NCBI RefSeq assembly: GCF_017873855.1
Contig: NZ_JAGGKR010000002.1
Coordinates: 124,001-188,000, forward strand
Direction: 5' to 3'
Source of the DNA: Methanolinea mesophila
GTDB lineage: Archaea > Halobacteriota > Methanomicrobia > Methanomicrobiales > Methanospirillaceae
DNA length: 64,000 nt
Positions 17,839 to 25,954 of this stretch are shown here, in pieces (within the stretch, counting starts at the first letter, position 1; the number at the start of each line of letters is the position of its first letter). The position numbers were made by a program, and so were the translations under genes. A model generated the notes under the pieces. It had not been told where the DNA came from and ran no database searches. It was given only the letters and a program-made list of their open reading frames with translations.

Positions 17839-18696
17839 ATGGCGCTCTATACGCACCACCTCCCCGCCTGGAAGCGGAAGGAAGTCGAAGAGATCAAGGA
17901 AAGTGCCGGGAAATTCGCCCTGGTCGGCCTTGTCGACATGTACGGCATCCCGGCCAGTCAGCTCCAGCAGATCCGCCGCAGCCTCAAGGGCACGGCCGAG
18001 ATCCGGATGACCCGGAACACCCTGATCGAGCATGCCTTCCAGGAGAAGGGAGGCGACATGGCTAAGGTCGCAGAACACCTTTCAGGCCATTCGGCCCTGA
18101 TCTTCTCGAACGTGAACCCGTTCCGGCTGTTCAAGATGCTCGAGAAGACCAAGACCAAGATGGCGGCGAAGCCCGGGGAGATCGCACCCGAAGATATCGT
18201 GGTGGCGAAAGGACCGACCTCGTTCAAGCCCGGACCCATCGTGGGCGAGCTTCAGCAGGCCGGCATCCCCGCAGCCATCGAGGCCGGGAAGGTGAAGATC
18301 AAGGACACCAAGACGGTGGTCAGGAAAGGAGAGGCAATCTCCGCGAAACTTGCGGACGTGCTCTCCAAGCTGGACGTCAAGCCCATGGATGTGGGCCTCG
18401 CCCTCCAGGTCGCGTATTACGATGGTGACCTGTACCAGCCGTCGGTCCTCGCAATCGATGAAGAGGCAATCCTTGCCCAGATCTCGCTCGCCGCAAGCCA
18501 GGCGTTCAACCTGTCGGTCAACGCGGTCATCCCGACCACCGAGACCATCGGAGTGATCATCACCAAGGCGGCGTCCGAGGCAAGAGGTCTTGCAATCGAG
18601 GCGGACATCTACGAGAAAGACGTCATTGATGCGATTATTGGAAAAGCCCAGAGACAATCAAAAGCCCTCCAGGGAATGGTTGAGGGCAAATACTGA
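17839..18696 (+). CDS. rpl10: Large ribosomal subunit protein uL10 (P0)
   Basis: The 285-residue protein anchors L12 dimers to the GTPase centre. Archaeal P0 features are present: the N-terminal rRNA-binding domain (LVGLVDMYGIPASQLQQIRR region, about 30-50), the inserted domain with TSFKPGPIVGELQQAGIPA, and C-terminal helices for L12 binding. The protein stops at QGMVEGKY and lacks the acidic tail ending in GLGALFG that many archaeal P0 proteins share with L12. This may be a lineage trait. No frameshift is apparent, since the next gene starts normally 19 bases later. Confidence 0.95.
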   Translation: MALYTHHLPAWKRKEVEEIKESAGKFALVGLVDMYGIPASQLQQIRRSLKGTAEIRMTRNTLIEHAFQEKGGDMAKVAEHLSGHSALIFSNVNPFRLFKMLEKTKTKMAAKPGEIAPEDIVVAKGPTSFKPGPIVGELQQAGIPAAIEAGKVKIKDTKTVVRKGEAISAKLADVLSKLDVKPMDVGLALQVAYYDGDLYQPSVLAIDEEAILAQISLAASQAFNLSVNAVIPTTETIGVIITKAASEARGLAIEADIYEKDVIDAIIGKAQRQSKALQGMVEGKY

Positions 18697-18715
18697 GATA
18701 GTTGAGGTGTAAGAG

Positions 18716-19030
18716 ATGGAATATATCTATGCAGCCCTTCTCCTGCACAAGGCAGGAAAGGAGATCAAAGAAGACAACCTTAAGGCAGTCCTTACTGCTG
18801 CCGGTATCGCCGTAGACGAAGCCCGGGTAAAGGCACTCGTTGCCGCCCTCGAAGGCGTGAACATCGAGGACGCCATCAGCAAGGCAGCCGCAGCACCCGT
18901 TGCGGTCGCAGCAGCCGCCCCGGCAGCCGCAGCCGCAGCACCCGCTGCAGCGGCAGCCGAGGAACCCGAAGAGAACAAGAAGGAAGAGGAAGAGAGCGGC
19001 ATGGCAGGGCTCGGTGCCCTGTTCGGCTGA
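18716..19030 (+). CDS. rpl12: Large ribosomal subunit protein P1/L12 (archaeal type)
   Basis: The 104-residue acidic stalk protein has the N-terminal dimerisation domain ([17 protein letters not shown]), an Ala-rich hinge (about 58-84) and the conserved acidic tail ending [11 protein letters not shown], which binds elongation factors. It closes the L11-L1-L10-L12 operon and is followed 7 bases after the stop by a run of seven T residues. Confidence 0.97.
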   Translation: MEYIYAALLLHKAGKEIKEDNLKAVLTAAGIAVDEARVKALVAALEGVNIEDAISKAAAAPVAVAAAAPAAAAAAPAAAAAEEPEENKKEEEESGMAGLGALFG

Positions 19031-19037
19031 ACTCAAC

Positions 19038-19044
19038 TTTTTTT
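19038..19044 (+). terminator. Oligo-T terminator of the ribosomal operon
   Basis: Seven T residues followed by CTCTCTT start 8 bases after the L12 stop; this matches archaeal intrinsic termination. Confidence 0.5.
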
Positions 19045-19192
19045 CTCTCTTATAAATAAGAATTCGCTGATTTTCTGTTTTCTCCCCCAGGCAAAATTTG
19101 AATATTTTGTCTTGAGTTGTTAGGTGTCCAATTCAGAATTTGGTTTGATATCTGAAAAAAAGGGGCCACTGCCCCATGCCCCTGACGGGACT

Positions 19193-19333
19193 ATTCCGCC
19201 GCCCCCGGAGGGCGCTTCGGCGCCGGCTCCGGAATTTAGACCGGGTAAATGAATCATTCAACTCTCAAGGTATATTCCATGGATATCCTGTGCCGGGGTC
19301 ACCACGCGGCGGGTGCGAAGCCCCGGGAGCACC
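19193..19333 (+). repeat. GC-rich paired hairpin element, copy 1
   Basis: The left half (19193-19235) folds as a hairpin closed by ATTCCG/CGGAAT with an inner GGGCGC-TTCG-GCGCC stem. After a 47-base AT-richer spacer the right half (19283-19333) begins ATATCCTG and continues with a GC-rich block that includes GCGAAGCCCCGGGAGCACC. The two halves share sequence with copies at 22314-22489 and 34967-35092. The element fills most of the 441-base gap between the L12 gene and the secreted-protein gene; I see no gene in that gap. Confidence 0.6.
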
Positions 19334-19472
19334 TAAAAAAAGCATTGTCAAATTTTTTATATATTTCATCAAATTCCGGAATTCCCATATTATACCCCTC
19401 ATCTCTGCAAACAAACTGCAGCTATCAACTGATCATTTATAGGAGAAATCATCACCCGGTTAGTGGTTCCAT

Positions 19473-19907
19473 ATGCAATCCATCGGAAAGGCATTCATCC
19501 TCTTCACGGCGGTGATCCTCCTGGTCACGGTTGCCCAGGCAGCACCGTTCGGGCTCCCGGCAGGGTCCATCCACTCCTCGCTCGAGAGCAGGCTCCATAC
19601 AGGCACATCCTTTTCCGCCCCGCCGGTATCGCTCTCCGACAGTGTTCTCGGCCGGTACGGTATCGGTGACGGGATTCCGACCGCCCCGTCCGCTCCTTCG
19701 ACTTCACTCCAGGGCGCGTATGCCCAATACCCGGGGGATTCGCAGGGAATTGCCACCGGGGCACTTTCACCCGGTATTTCCCCCACTGCAGAATCGATAA
19801 TGATACAGGCAGGCGGAGGTCTGGATCCTGTGGTGATCCTCCAGCTCTCATCCGGCGGGAAGGTGGGGTTCGGAAGCGGTGGTTTTATCGGGTACTGGTC
19901 TTCCTGA
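19473..19907 (+). CDS. Secreted protein of unknown function
   Basis: The 144-residue protein starts with a clear signal peptide (MQSIGKAFILFTAVILLVTV, cleavage likely after AQA near residue 23). The mature part is rich in Ser, Pro, Gly and Ala, has few charges, and ends with a Gly-rich tail (SSGGKVGFGSGGFIGYWSS). I recognise no domain. It could be a cell-surface or exported protein. It stands alone between a repeat element and a minus-strand membrane protein. Codon use resembles the host genome, which supports a real gene. Confidence 0.7.
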   Translation: MQSIGKAFILFTAVILLVTVAQAAPFGLPAGSIHSSLESRLHTGTSFSAPPVSLSDSVLGRYGIGDGIPTAPSAPSTSLQGAYAQYPGDSQGIATGALSPGISPTAESIMIQAGGGLDPVVILQLSSGGKVGFGSGGFIGYWSS

Positions 19908-19959
19908 AGAGCAGAGATTCCGGCTTACCGGGATTCTTTTTTCTTTTCTGTCACAACCA

Positions 19960-20274
19960 TCATGGCCATTCCATTCTTGTAGTGAACAGATAGTCCTCCA
20001 ACTCTTCAGGCATCGTGGCAAGGTATTCCGGACAAACCTTCTGATAAAATTCACCGACAGTAATGTCAGATCCCCACATTTCGTTGGCGATTTTAATCTG
20101 GGATTCGTTCAATTCAAATGTCCATCCCGTCCCTCGCTCAGGGCGGTTCGCACTATCAATGTAGGAAGGACCGTAGAGTATGGAAAATAGGAAAAGAGCC
20201 AGGATTATTGCCCCTATTATAATCTTACCCGAGGCTCTCACTGAAACACAGGCAACAATTGGGCTCACGTTCAT
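19960..20274 (-). CDS. Small single-span membrane protein of unknown function
   Basis: This frame encodes up to 104 residues: one strong membrane helix near the N-terminus (KIIIGAIILALFLFSILYG, about 17-35), then an outside-type domain with GTGWTFELNESQIKIANEMW and a charged C-terminal part. A TTTTATAT box overlaps the first ATG on the minus strand, so the true start may be the internal GTG at 20241, giving 93 residues and a leaderless message. Base composition is more AT-rich than neighbours, which may mean recent acquisition. No family recognised. Confidence 0.55.
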   Translation of the reverse strand: MNVSPIVACVSVRASGKIIIGAIILALFLFSILYGPSYIDSANRPERGTGWTFELNESQIKIANEMWGSDITVGEFYQKVCPEYLATMPEELEDYLFTTRMEWP

Positions 20275-20635
20275 ATAAAATTCATGGAAACGCGGGACCC
20301 TCTCAAAGGTAAAGGAACCGGGTAAACGGTCAGACCTGGCAAACGTGCCACTTTCCCCGGCACGTGCGGGTCATGATGACTATTATTTGAGATACGGGTG
20401 ATCTGGGAAAGGAGTCCCGGAAAAGATGTATGCCCCACGGTTCAAAAGGTATAGAAGCAGGGACAGTACCGCTGCAGGACTCTATCATGAAGAACATCAT
20501 CCGGGATATTTCCCACATAATTTCCGGCAAAAATACATTATCCATGGATTTCCCGGCAGTGTGTTTCCGGGATGGCACTTCATTCCTTCCGGGAATACAC
20601 CGGAACGCCGTAGTATGGACCGGAGGTGAACGGAC
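20275..20635. other. Intergenic stretch without a convincing gene
   Basis: The 361 bases between the small membrane protein and the ABC ATPase contain only short open frames on either strand. The best candidate is a plus-strand frame from 20430 (or ATG 20487) to 20645 that would overlap the ABC gene's start; its product has no recognisable pattern. I leave it uncalled. Confidence 0.4.
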
Positions 20636-21568
20636 CTGCCCGTAATTGAAGTATCAGGGCTGAAACGGGAATTTTCCGGCCGGATGGTCCTTGACGGGCT
20701 GACATTCTCGGTCGATAAGGGGGAGATATTCGGGTACCTCGGGCCGAACGGTGCGGGGAAGACCACCACCATGAGGGTGCTTTTAGGACTGCTCCGCCCC
20801 ACGTCCGGCAGCGCGACCGTGCTGGATTCGGATCTCTCGAAGGCCGACGAGATCCGGAAGAGGGTAGGGGTCCTCATGGAGAACAACGGCCTCTACGACC
20901 GGCTTACTGCCCGGGAGAACCTGGAGTATTATGCAAGGTTGTATGATGTTACCGGGCCCGTGGAACGGGTGGCCGAACTCCTCGACTTCGTGGGCCTGGG
21001 GGACCGGGGGAACGAGCTGGTGGGAAATTTCTCCACCGGGATGAAGCGGAAGATGGGGATCGCCCGGGCGATCCTGCACAAACCCGAGATCGTCTTTTTC
21101 GACGAGCCCACATCCGGGCTCGACCCCGAGGCCCAGCACATGGTGAGGGAGCTGATCCTCAGGCTCTCGCACGAAGGGTCCATGACTGTGTTCCTCAACT
21201 CCCATAATCTCGACGAGGTGCAGCGGATCTGTTCCCGGGTGGCGATCCTTTACCAGGGACGCATCAAGGCGCTGGACAGCGTCCAGCACCTCACCACGGC
21301 CGGGAAAAAGACCTCGTTCTCCATCACGCTCGCAAGTCCCGGACAGGCGGATGAGGCCGAAGGAGTCATCGCGGGGCTCGCCGGGGTCGGGGAGATTACC
21401 CGTACCGATAACCGGCTGGAGATGACGCTCCTGACCGCACCCTCCCACGAGATTGTCGCGGCCCTGGTGAAGCACGGGGTCCAGGTTGAGGAAGCCAGGA
21501 TCCAGAAGAGATCCCTCGAGGAGATCTATCTCGACGTGATGCGGCAGGCCGAAGGGGGTGTCGCATGA
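20636..21568 (+). CDS. ABC transporter ATP-binding protein (exporter type)
   Basis: The ATPase has Walker A GPNGAGKTTT, signature FSTGMKRKMGIARA, and Walker B VFFDEPTSGLD, followed by an H-loop in LNSHNLDE and a C-terminal extension of about 80 residues, as in ABC-2 drug or multi-substrate exporters. The first ATG is at 20684, but the residues LPVIEVSGLKREFSGRMVL read upstream of it are a typical ABC N-terminal strand. The frame is closed by a stop at 20627, and GGAGGTGA lies 7 bases before CTG 20636, so I place the start at CTG (310 residues). It overlaps the permease gene by ATGA. Confidence 0.88.
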   Translation: MPVIEVSGLKREFSGRMVLDGLTFSVDKGEIFGYLGPNGAGKTTTMRVLLGLLRPTSGSATVLDSDLSKADEIRKRVGVLMENNGLYDRLTARENLEYYARLYDVTGPVERVAELLDFVGLGDRGNELVGNFSTGMKRKMGIARAILHKPEIVFFDEPTSGLDPEAQHMVRELILRLSHEGSMTVFLNSHNLDEVQRICSRVAILYQGRIKALDSVQHLTTAGKKTSFSITLASPGQADEAEGVIAGLAGVGEITRTDNRLEMTLLTAPSHEIVAALVKHGVQVEEARIQKRSLEEIYLDVMRQAEGGVA

Positions 21569-22269
21569 GCCGGGTCATGGTTGTGGCCAGAAAAGAGGTC
21601 ATGCAACTGGTGAAATCACGCAACGTCATGCTTTCCGCCTTCCTCTTCGTGGTGGTGTTCGGGATCTTCACCGGACCCGCAGTGATCTCGAGTACCGGAG
21701 GACCCGAACAGGTGATGGATACCCTCGGCTTCTACCTGGTGCTGACTCTTGGCATATTCATGGGGTATCTCTTCACCGCACAGGTGTTCCTCCGTGAGAA
21801 GCAGGAAGGCGTGATCGAGACGCTGCTCTGTTCACCCCTCTCCCTCCGGGAACTCTGGCTTGGAAAGGTGGTGGGAGTAACCATCCCCGGGGCGGTTCTG
21901 ACCTATATCTCTGCCGTCATCATCATGATCGCGGGCTCGGTCTTCACAGGCTTTACCCTTATTCCGTCGGTCCCGGTTCTTTTCCACATTATCGTGGTGG
22001 TCCCGGCATTCATCGCCGCGGCGAGCGGCCTTATGGGGCTGGTCCAGTTCATCCTGGGGATGAGGGAGAACCAGATCCTCAATTTCATCATCATCTTCGG
22101 GATTATCTTCCTGATCTCGTTTACCCGGGAGTTCATCGGGCCGTCCTTCTCGGTGACCTGGGCGGTGGTGGGCGCAGCCCTGGGGCTGGCGCTGCTGATC
22201 CTCCTTGCGTCCTCGTGGATGACGCGGTTCCTGTCACGGGAAAGGATCGTAACAACCTTGCCGGAGTGA
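21565..22269 (+). CDS. ABC-2 type transporter permease
   Basis: The 234-residue protein has six hydrophobic segments in the ABC-2 permease arrangement: a first helix after MVVARKEVMQLVKSRNVML, then helices near 60-80, 105-130, 140-160, 170-190 and 200-225. The cytoplasmic linker EKQEGVIETLLCSPLSLREL is the typical coupling-helix region of this family. With the overlapping ATPase gene it would form an exporter; substrate unknown. The start overlaps the ATPase stop by ATGA. A paired GC-rich repeat follows 44 bases after the stop. Confidence 0.9.
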   Translation: MSRVMVVARKEVMQLVKSRNVMLSAFLFVVVFGIFTGPAVISSTGGPEQVMDTLGFYLVLTLGIFMGYLFTAQVFLREKQEGVIETLLCSPLSLRELWLGKVVGVTIPGAVLTYISAVIIMIAGSVFTGFTLIPSVPVLFHIIVVVPAFIAAASGLMGLVQFILGMRENQILNFIIIFGIIFLISFTREFIGPSFSVTWAVVGAALGLALLILLASSWMTRFLSRERIVTTLPE

Positions 22270-22313
22270 AATGTAAAGAAAATTCGGCTTTGTTGAAATC
22301 CTTACCACGTGAC

Positions 22314-22489
22314 GTTCTTGGGGGCTTCGCCCCGCCACTGCGGCAGCCCCCGGCGCGATATCTCCGGAAATAGTTTAACCCCGGCTGATATCGCTCAATA
22401 TCGAATAAACAAAAAGATCCTTGACCTACGACAGGTGAGGCATATCCTGTTGGGGCGCCGCAGCGGCGGGGCGCAGCCCCAGGAGCGTC
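22314..22489 (+). repeat. GC-rich paired hairpin element, copy 2
   Basis: The left half (22314-22356) and the right half (22442-22489) are inverted copies of each other: the complement of the left half aligns along most of its length with the right half (shared core GCCGCAG-GGCGGGGCG-AGCCCC). Each half can fold on itself, and the pair could fold together around an 85-base AT-richer middle. The right half starts ATATCCTG as in the other copies. Confidence 0.65.
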
Positions 22490-22540
22490 ATATACCTCAG
22501 ACTCGCGTTCTCAAATTACCCCTGGCAAGGCCTTGAGAGT

Positions 22541-22693
22541 ATGATCTTAAATGAAGAGATCGAGGATGTCAACAGAGCCGAAAATTCCATTCTTTTTCAC
22601 ATGAATATCCTTAAATTTGTCCGAAGCAGCCACCCGGATTACGGTTTAATAATTCTCGTGAGAAAGCCTGTTTTTTTGATGAACTGTCTGTGA
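22541..22693 (+). CDS. Possible small protein upstream of the YgiT gene
   Basis: A 50-codon frame (MILNEEIEDVNRAENSILFH at its start) has a balanced amino-acid composition and reads like the beginning of a helical protein, but I recognise no family and see no good ribosome-binding site. It could be a remnant of a toxin partner for the YgiT-like protein 134 bases downstream, or chance. The base composition is AT-rich compared with its surroundings. The rest of the gap to 22827 shows no gene. Confidence 0.25.
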   Translation: MILNEEIEDVNRAENSILFHMNILKFVRSSHPDYGLIILVRKPVFLMNCL

Positions 22694-22827
22694 ATGCCGG
22701 GATTTTTTCTGGATACCCTGGCATGCCCGTCACCCCCATGCATAGTATAATAAAGAGGGAATGATAACTGGCATTCCCTGTACGAAGGGGATCAAAAACC
22801 CGGGGAGAAGATCACGGGGTGAACACC

Positions 22828-23067
22828 ATGAAGTGCATCGTGTGTCAGGACGGGGAGACCAGGGCGGGAGCTACGACCGTCACCCTTGCACGGAAAGGGC
22901 ACATGGTGGTGATTAAGGACGTACCCGCAGAGATCTGCGAGCACTGCGGAGAAGATTACGTTGACCCGCATATTATCCAGGATATCGTCGCGTCGATCGA
23001 CAAGATGCCCGAGAATGATATCCTGGTTGATGTCCGCCACTACGTGCCCGGACCGGCGACCTGCTGA
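22828..23067 (+). CDS. YgiT-type zinc finger protein
   Basis: The 79-residue protein has two CxxC pairs (CIVC near 3-6 and CEHC near 37-40) spaced as in the YgiT/MqsA N-terminal zinc-binding domain, with VPAEICEHCGEDYVD as the family block. Such proteins are often antitoxins beside a DUF4258 or MqsR-type toxin. Here no helix-turn-helix domain follows and no toxin gene is recognisable on either side, so it may be an orphan. ATG 22828 is preceded by GGGGTGA and is a better start than GTG 22819. Confidence 0.8.
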   Translation: MKCIVCQDGETRAGATTVTLARKGHMVVIKDVPAEICEHCGEDYVDPHIIQDIVASIDKMPENDILVDVRHYVPGPATC

Positions 23068-23202
23068 AGCCAGGGTTCGCGGTATCCGGAAAAGAAGTCC
23101 TGCCGGTGACCGGCGGTGACCGCGAACCGATGAATAAGCGGTGCCTCTGGTCCGGCACCATTCCACTATTTTTATCCCTCCGATACCCGATTTAATAGGT
23201 GA

Positions 23203-23739
23203 ATGGAAATTCTCGTCCTCTGGGACCACAGTGCCCCCCAGGGCCTCCAGCTCCCCTTCACCCGGGCACTCTCGGGGGTGCTCGGCCTGGAGGTGCGGGT
23301 GGTGGATAACTCTATCCCTGTCAACGGGTATGTCGGCGCACGGAGGCAGGTCGACGCGGGGCAGACCCTCGACAGCCTTGACATATACCGCCACAGGTCG
23401 GGAATATCTTCACCGGTCCTGCTGGTCGTTTCACGGGACCTCTTCTGCAAAGGCCAGGAGTTCGTATTCGGTCTCGCCCGCCCCGACGTCGGAGTAGCGA
23501 TCCTCTCGACCTTCCGGCTGGAGAACGAGTATTACGGTCTTCCCCACGACGACGACGCGCTCCTCGACCGGATGGTGAAGGAAGCGGCACACGAGATCGG
23601 TCACCTCGTTTCGCTCCATCACTGCCTGGAGGAAGAATGCATCATGCACAATCCGCTTACCCTGGAGGATCTGGACAGAAAGAGACGTCATTTTTGCAGC
23701 CTGTGCGAGGAGAAACTGAATTCGGGGAAGTTCCGATAA
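23203..23739 (+). CDS. Archaemetzincin-like zinc protease
   Basis: The 178-residue protein has the archaemetzincin layout: catalytic HEIGHLVSLHHC (zinc ligands first, fifth and eleventh residue, catalytic Glu second), then EEECIMHNP and the second metal site ending CSLCEEKL. Archaemetzincins are small archaeal metallopeptidases with an extra four-cysteine zinc site and unknown physiological substrates. One oddity: the family motif HExxHxxGxxH has Ser in place of Gly here. The ATG at 23203 follows TTTAATAGGTGA. It is preceded by the YgiT gene on the same strand with a 135-base gap. Confidence 0.85.
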   Translation: MEILVLWDHSAPQGLQLPFTRALSGVLGLEVRVVDNSIPVNGYVGARRQVDAGQTLDSLDIYRHRSGISSPVLLVVSRDLFCKGQEFVFGLARPDVGVAILSTFRLENEYYGLPHDDDALLDRMVKEAAHEIGHLVSLHHCLEEECIMHNPLTLEDLDRKRRHFCSLCEEKLNSGKFR

Positions 23740-23832
23740 CAACGTGCTGTGGCGAATCGAATTTCCGGTTATGGAAGTAAATTCATCACAGACGAGCTCT
23801 TCTAAAACCTCATTGCGGTTGGAGGCGAACCT

Positions 23833-24255
23833 GTGAACATGTCAACCCCCCGCCAGACCGAACAGGAGATCGGCCGCTATATCGCGGGCCGTTACCGTGA
23901 TGTGGCCGAGGTCGGGGTGGGGAACAATTTCGAAGCCGCCCTTGTGATCAGGGAAGCGGGGGTAACAATCCTCTGTACCGATATCCGGGACCAGGACGCT
24001 CCTCCGGGAATCCGGTTTGTCCGTGACGATGTCACCCGGCCCGATACGAGTCTCTACCGGGGAAAGGATTGCATATACGCTATCAGACCCGGCGAGGAGA
24101 TGATGCGCCCCCTTATCGCCCTGGCGGAGGAGGTAGGGGCAGACCTGCTGGTCTACCACCTCGGGTTCGAGATCTACGCGGATGGGGGGGAGATAATCCC
24201 TGCCGGGAAGGTTCTACTCCACCGGTATGTCCGGGGGACGCGGGGTAGTCCGTGA
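23833..24255 (+). CDS. UPF0146 family protein
   Basis: The 140-residue protein matches the small archaeal UPF0146 family, a Rossmann-like fold that looks like a stripped-down methyltransferase. Blocks visible are VAEVGVGNNFEAAL (24-37), TDIRDQDAP and YAIRPGEEM. Members lie in many Euryarchaeota and have no proven activity. GTG 23833 follows TTGGAGGCGAACCT and is preferred to ATG 23839. The next gene, rfcL, converges on it; the 174-base gap holds no gene. Confidence 0.8.
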   Translation: MNMSTPRQTEQEIGRYIAGRYRDVAEVGVGNNFEAALVIREAGVTILCTDIRDQDAPPGIRFVRDDVTRPDTSLYRGKDCIYAIRPGEEMMRPLIALAEEVGADLLVYHLGFEIYADGGEIIPAGKVLLHRYVRGTRGSP

Positions 24256-24429
24256 GTAACCCACGGATCCTGTCCATTTTTTCCCATCCTGCTAAATAAC
24301 AATAGGAAAAAAATCCAGGGTTTACCATGAGTGGCACTCATCCGTGAGAGAACTACACAATCAAAATTTTTGAAAAAACAATTACTACCCAACAATATCC
24401 GATAACAGGGACGTGAAATCACTGAACAT

Positions 24430-25887
24430 TCAGGAGAAGAACCCGTCCAATGTCTTCTGGGTCTTCTTTTCCTTCTTTTCCGGTTCTTCGGGAATCTCTC
24501 CTGCAGGGGGTTCCGCGACGTCCGGTTGCGGTTCCGCCTCGGGGTGTATCTGCCCCTTCTTCTTTTCTGCGGCAATCCGTTTCTTCTCTTCAGCCTTCTC
24601 CTTCTTCTCCCGCTCCTTCTCCCTCTCTTTCTCTTCTTTCTCCCGCTCTTTCGCCTCGGCGGCAAGGGTCTTCACGACCGCCTGGGTCCGCGCCTTGTCG
24701 TGGATGAACATGTTCAGCTGGTCCGCGTCGAAGGAGAATTCCCGGGCGAACGGCAGCGGCTCCTGGTCGATCATCGCGGTCAGGAGGGTGAAATACTCCT
24801 CTTTTAGGCTCGCCTGGGACATATGCAGCCCGTCCGCGACCTTTCCCAGCGCTTCCTGCCGGATTCCCTTCTGCTTCCGCGAGGAACTCATCCGGCGCCA
24901 GCGGTCGGGGGGCATTATCCGGGCGTGGATCCCCTTCCCCCCCGATGACGCGGATACCCCCAGGATCATCAACGCGCTCGCATACCGCCAGAGGGTGTAA
25001 TACTGCTGCCGATAGGTGTTTCCGATGTACTCGTCGGCCCGGGAGAGGCAGCGGTACGCCTCCGCGATCGATTTCTGGTCCTCCAGAGAGAAAACGTTCG
25101 ATTCGATCCACTGTTCGATGGTGTCAGGGGGTTCGTTGACATCGTAAGAGATCTTCATCAGCTCTTCTCCCTCCGGCCTCCCGAACACCGCGCTCACCAG
25201 GTCGAAGATGGTGGAACGCTCGTCTTTCCGGGACGTCTTCACGGCGGCCTCGTCGACCTTCTCTCTGCCGATGGCGGCGGCATAGAGCATGTTGATCGCC
25301 GCCCGGATGTCCCCGTTCGCGTCCTCGGAGATATCCCGCAATGCGTCGGGGTCGCACTCGATCTTTTCTGCAGCGCAGATATAGCGCAGGCGGGGGACGA
25401 TGGAGCGTGCCTGGAGCGCCCTGAACTGCACCGGCTCGCAACGGGATCGGAGCTCCGAGGCTAGGCCGTAGAGGTCGTTTGCAATGAGGATGATGGGCTG
25501 CCGGGAGTCCCTGATCACGTCGATGATCGCCCGGGCCCCTCCACGGTCCGCGGTCCCCTGCAGGTTGTCGGCCTCGTCGAGCAGGATGAGTTTCCGCTTC
25601 GCCCCGGTCAGGCTCGCGGTATTGCTGCTGCTCCCCGCCACCCGCTCGATCACCGCCTTGGTCCTCTGGTCGCTTGCGTTGAGCTCCACCACTTCCCATC
25701 CCATGTCGTGCGCCAGGGCATGGGCGCTGGAGGTCTTCCCCGTACCGGGTTTTCCGTAAAGAATCAGGGGCTTGGCTTCCCGGGTCCAGTTCTGTGCCCA
25801 CTCGAGCATCTGGCGGATTGACGGGCCGTTCCCAACCACTTCGTCCAGGTGTCGGGGCCTGTATTTCTCCGCCCAGTCCATATCCAC
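24430..25887 (-). CDS. rfcL: Replication factor C large subunit
   Basis: The 485-residue clamp-loader subunit has Walker [10 protein letters not shown] (45-53), Walker B LILLDEAD, sensor 1 region [10 protein letters not shown], and an RFC-type C-terminal collar. A long Lys/Glu coiled-coil (about 405-450) leads to the C-terminal tail QKTLDGFFS, which is a PCNA-interacting peptide. It loads PCNA with the small subunit during replication. The start ATG at 25887 fits the family beginning [20 protein letters not shown]. It is divergent from the methanogenesis marker 2 gene with a 67-base gap. Confidence 0.96.
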   Translation of the reverse strand: MDMDWAEKYRPRHLDEVVGNGPSIRQMLEWAQNWTREAKPLILYGKPGTGKTSSAHALAHDMGWEVVELNASDQRTKAVIERVAGSSSNTASLTGAKRKLILLDEADNLQGTADRGGARAIIDVIRDSRQPIILIANDLYGLASELRSRCEPVQFRALQARSIVPRLRYICAAEKIECDPDALRDISEDANGDIRAAINMLYAAAIGREKVDEAAVKTSRKDERSTIFDLVSAVFGRPEGEELMKISYDVNEPPDTIEQWIESNVFSLEDQKSIAEAYRCLSRADEYIGNTYRQQYYTLWRYASALMILGVSASSGGKGIHARIMPPDRWRRMSSSRKQKGIRQEALGKVADGLHMSQASLKEEYFTLLTAMIDQEPLPFAREFSFDADQLNMFIHDKARTQAVVKTLAAEAKEREKEEKEREKEREKKEKAEEKKRIAAEKKKGQIHPEAEPQPDVAEPPAGEIPEEPEKKEKKTQKTLDGFFS

Positions 25888-25954
25888 ACTTCAGCCTTGT
25901 ATCAAATAAATTATGTCTGATGATGCTGAAGTAATCAGATAGAATAGAGGTCAC

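Noticed and set aside
20330-20645. Short frames on both strands between the small membrane protein and the ABC ATPase
   Set aside because: They overlap each other and lack recognisable products; the plus-strand one overlaps the better-supported ABC start.
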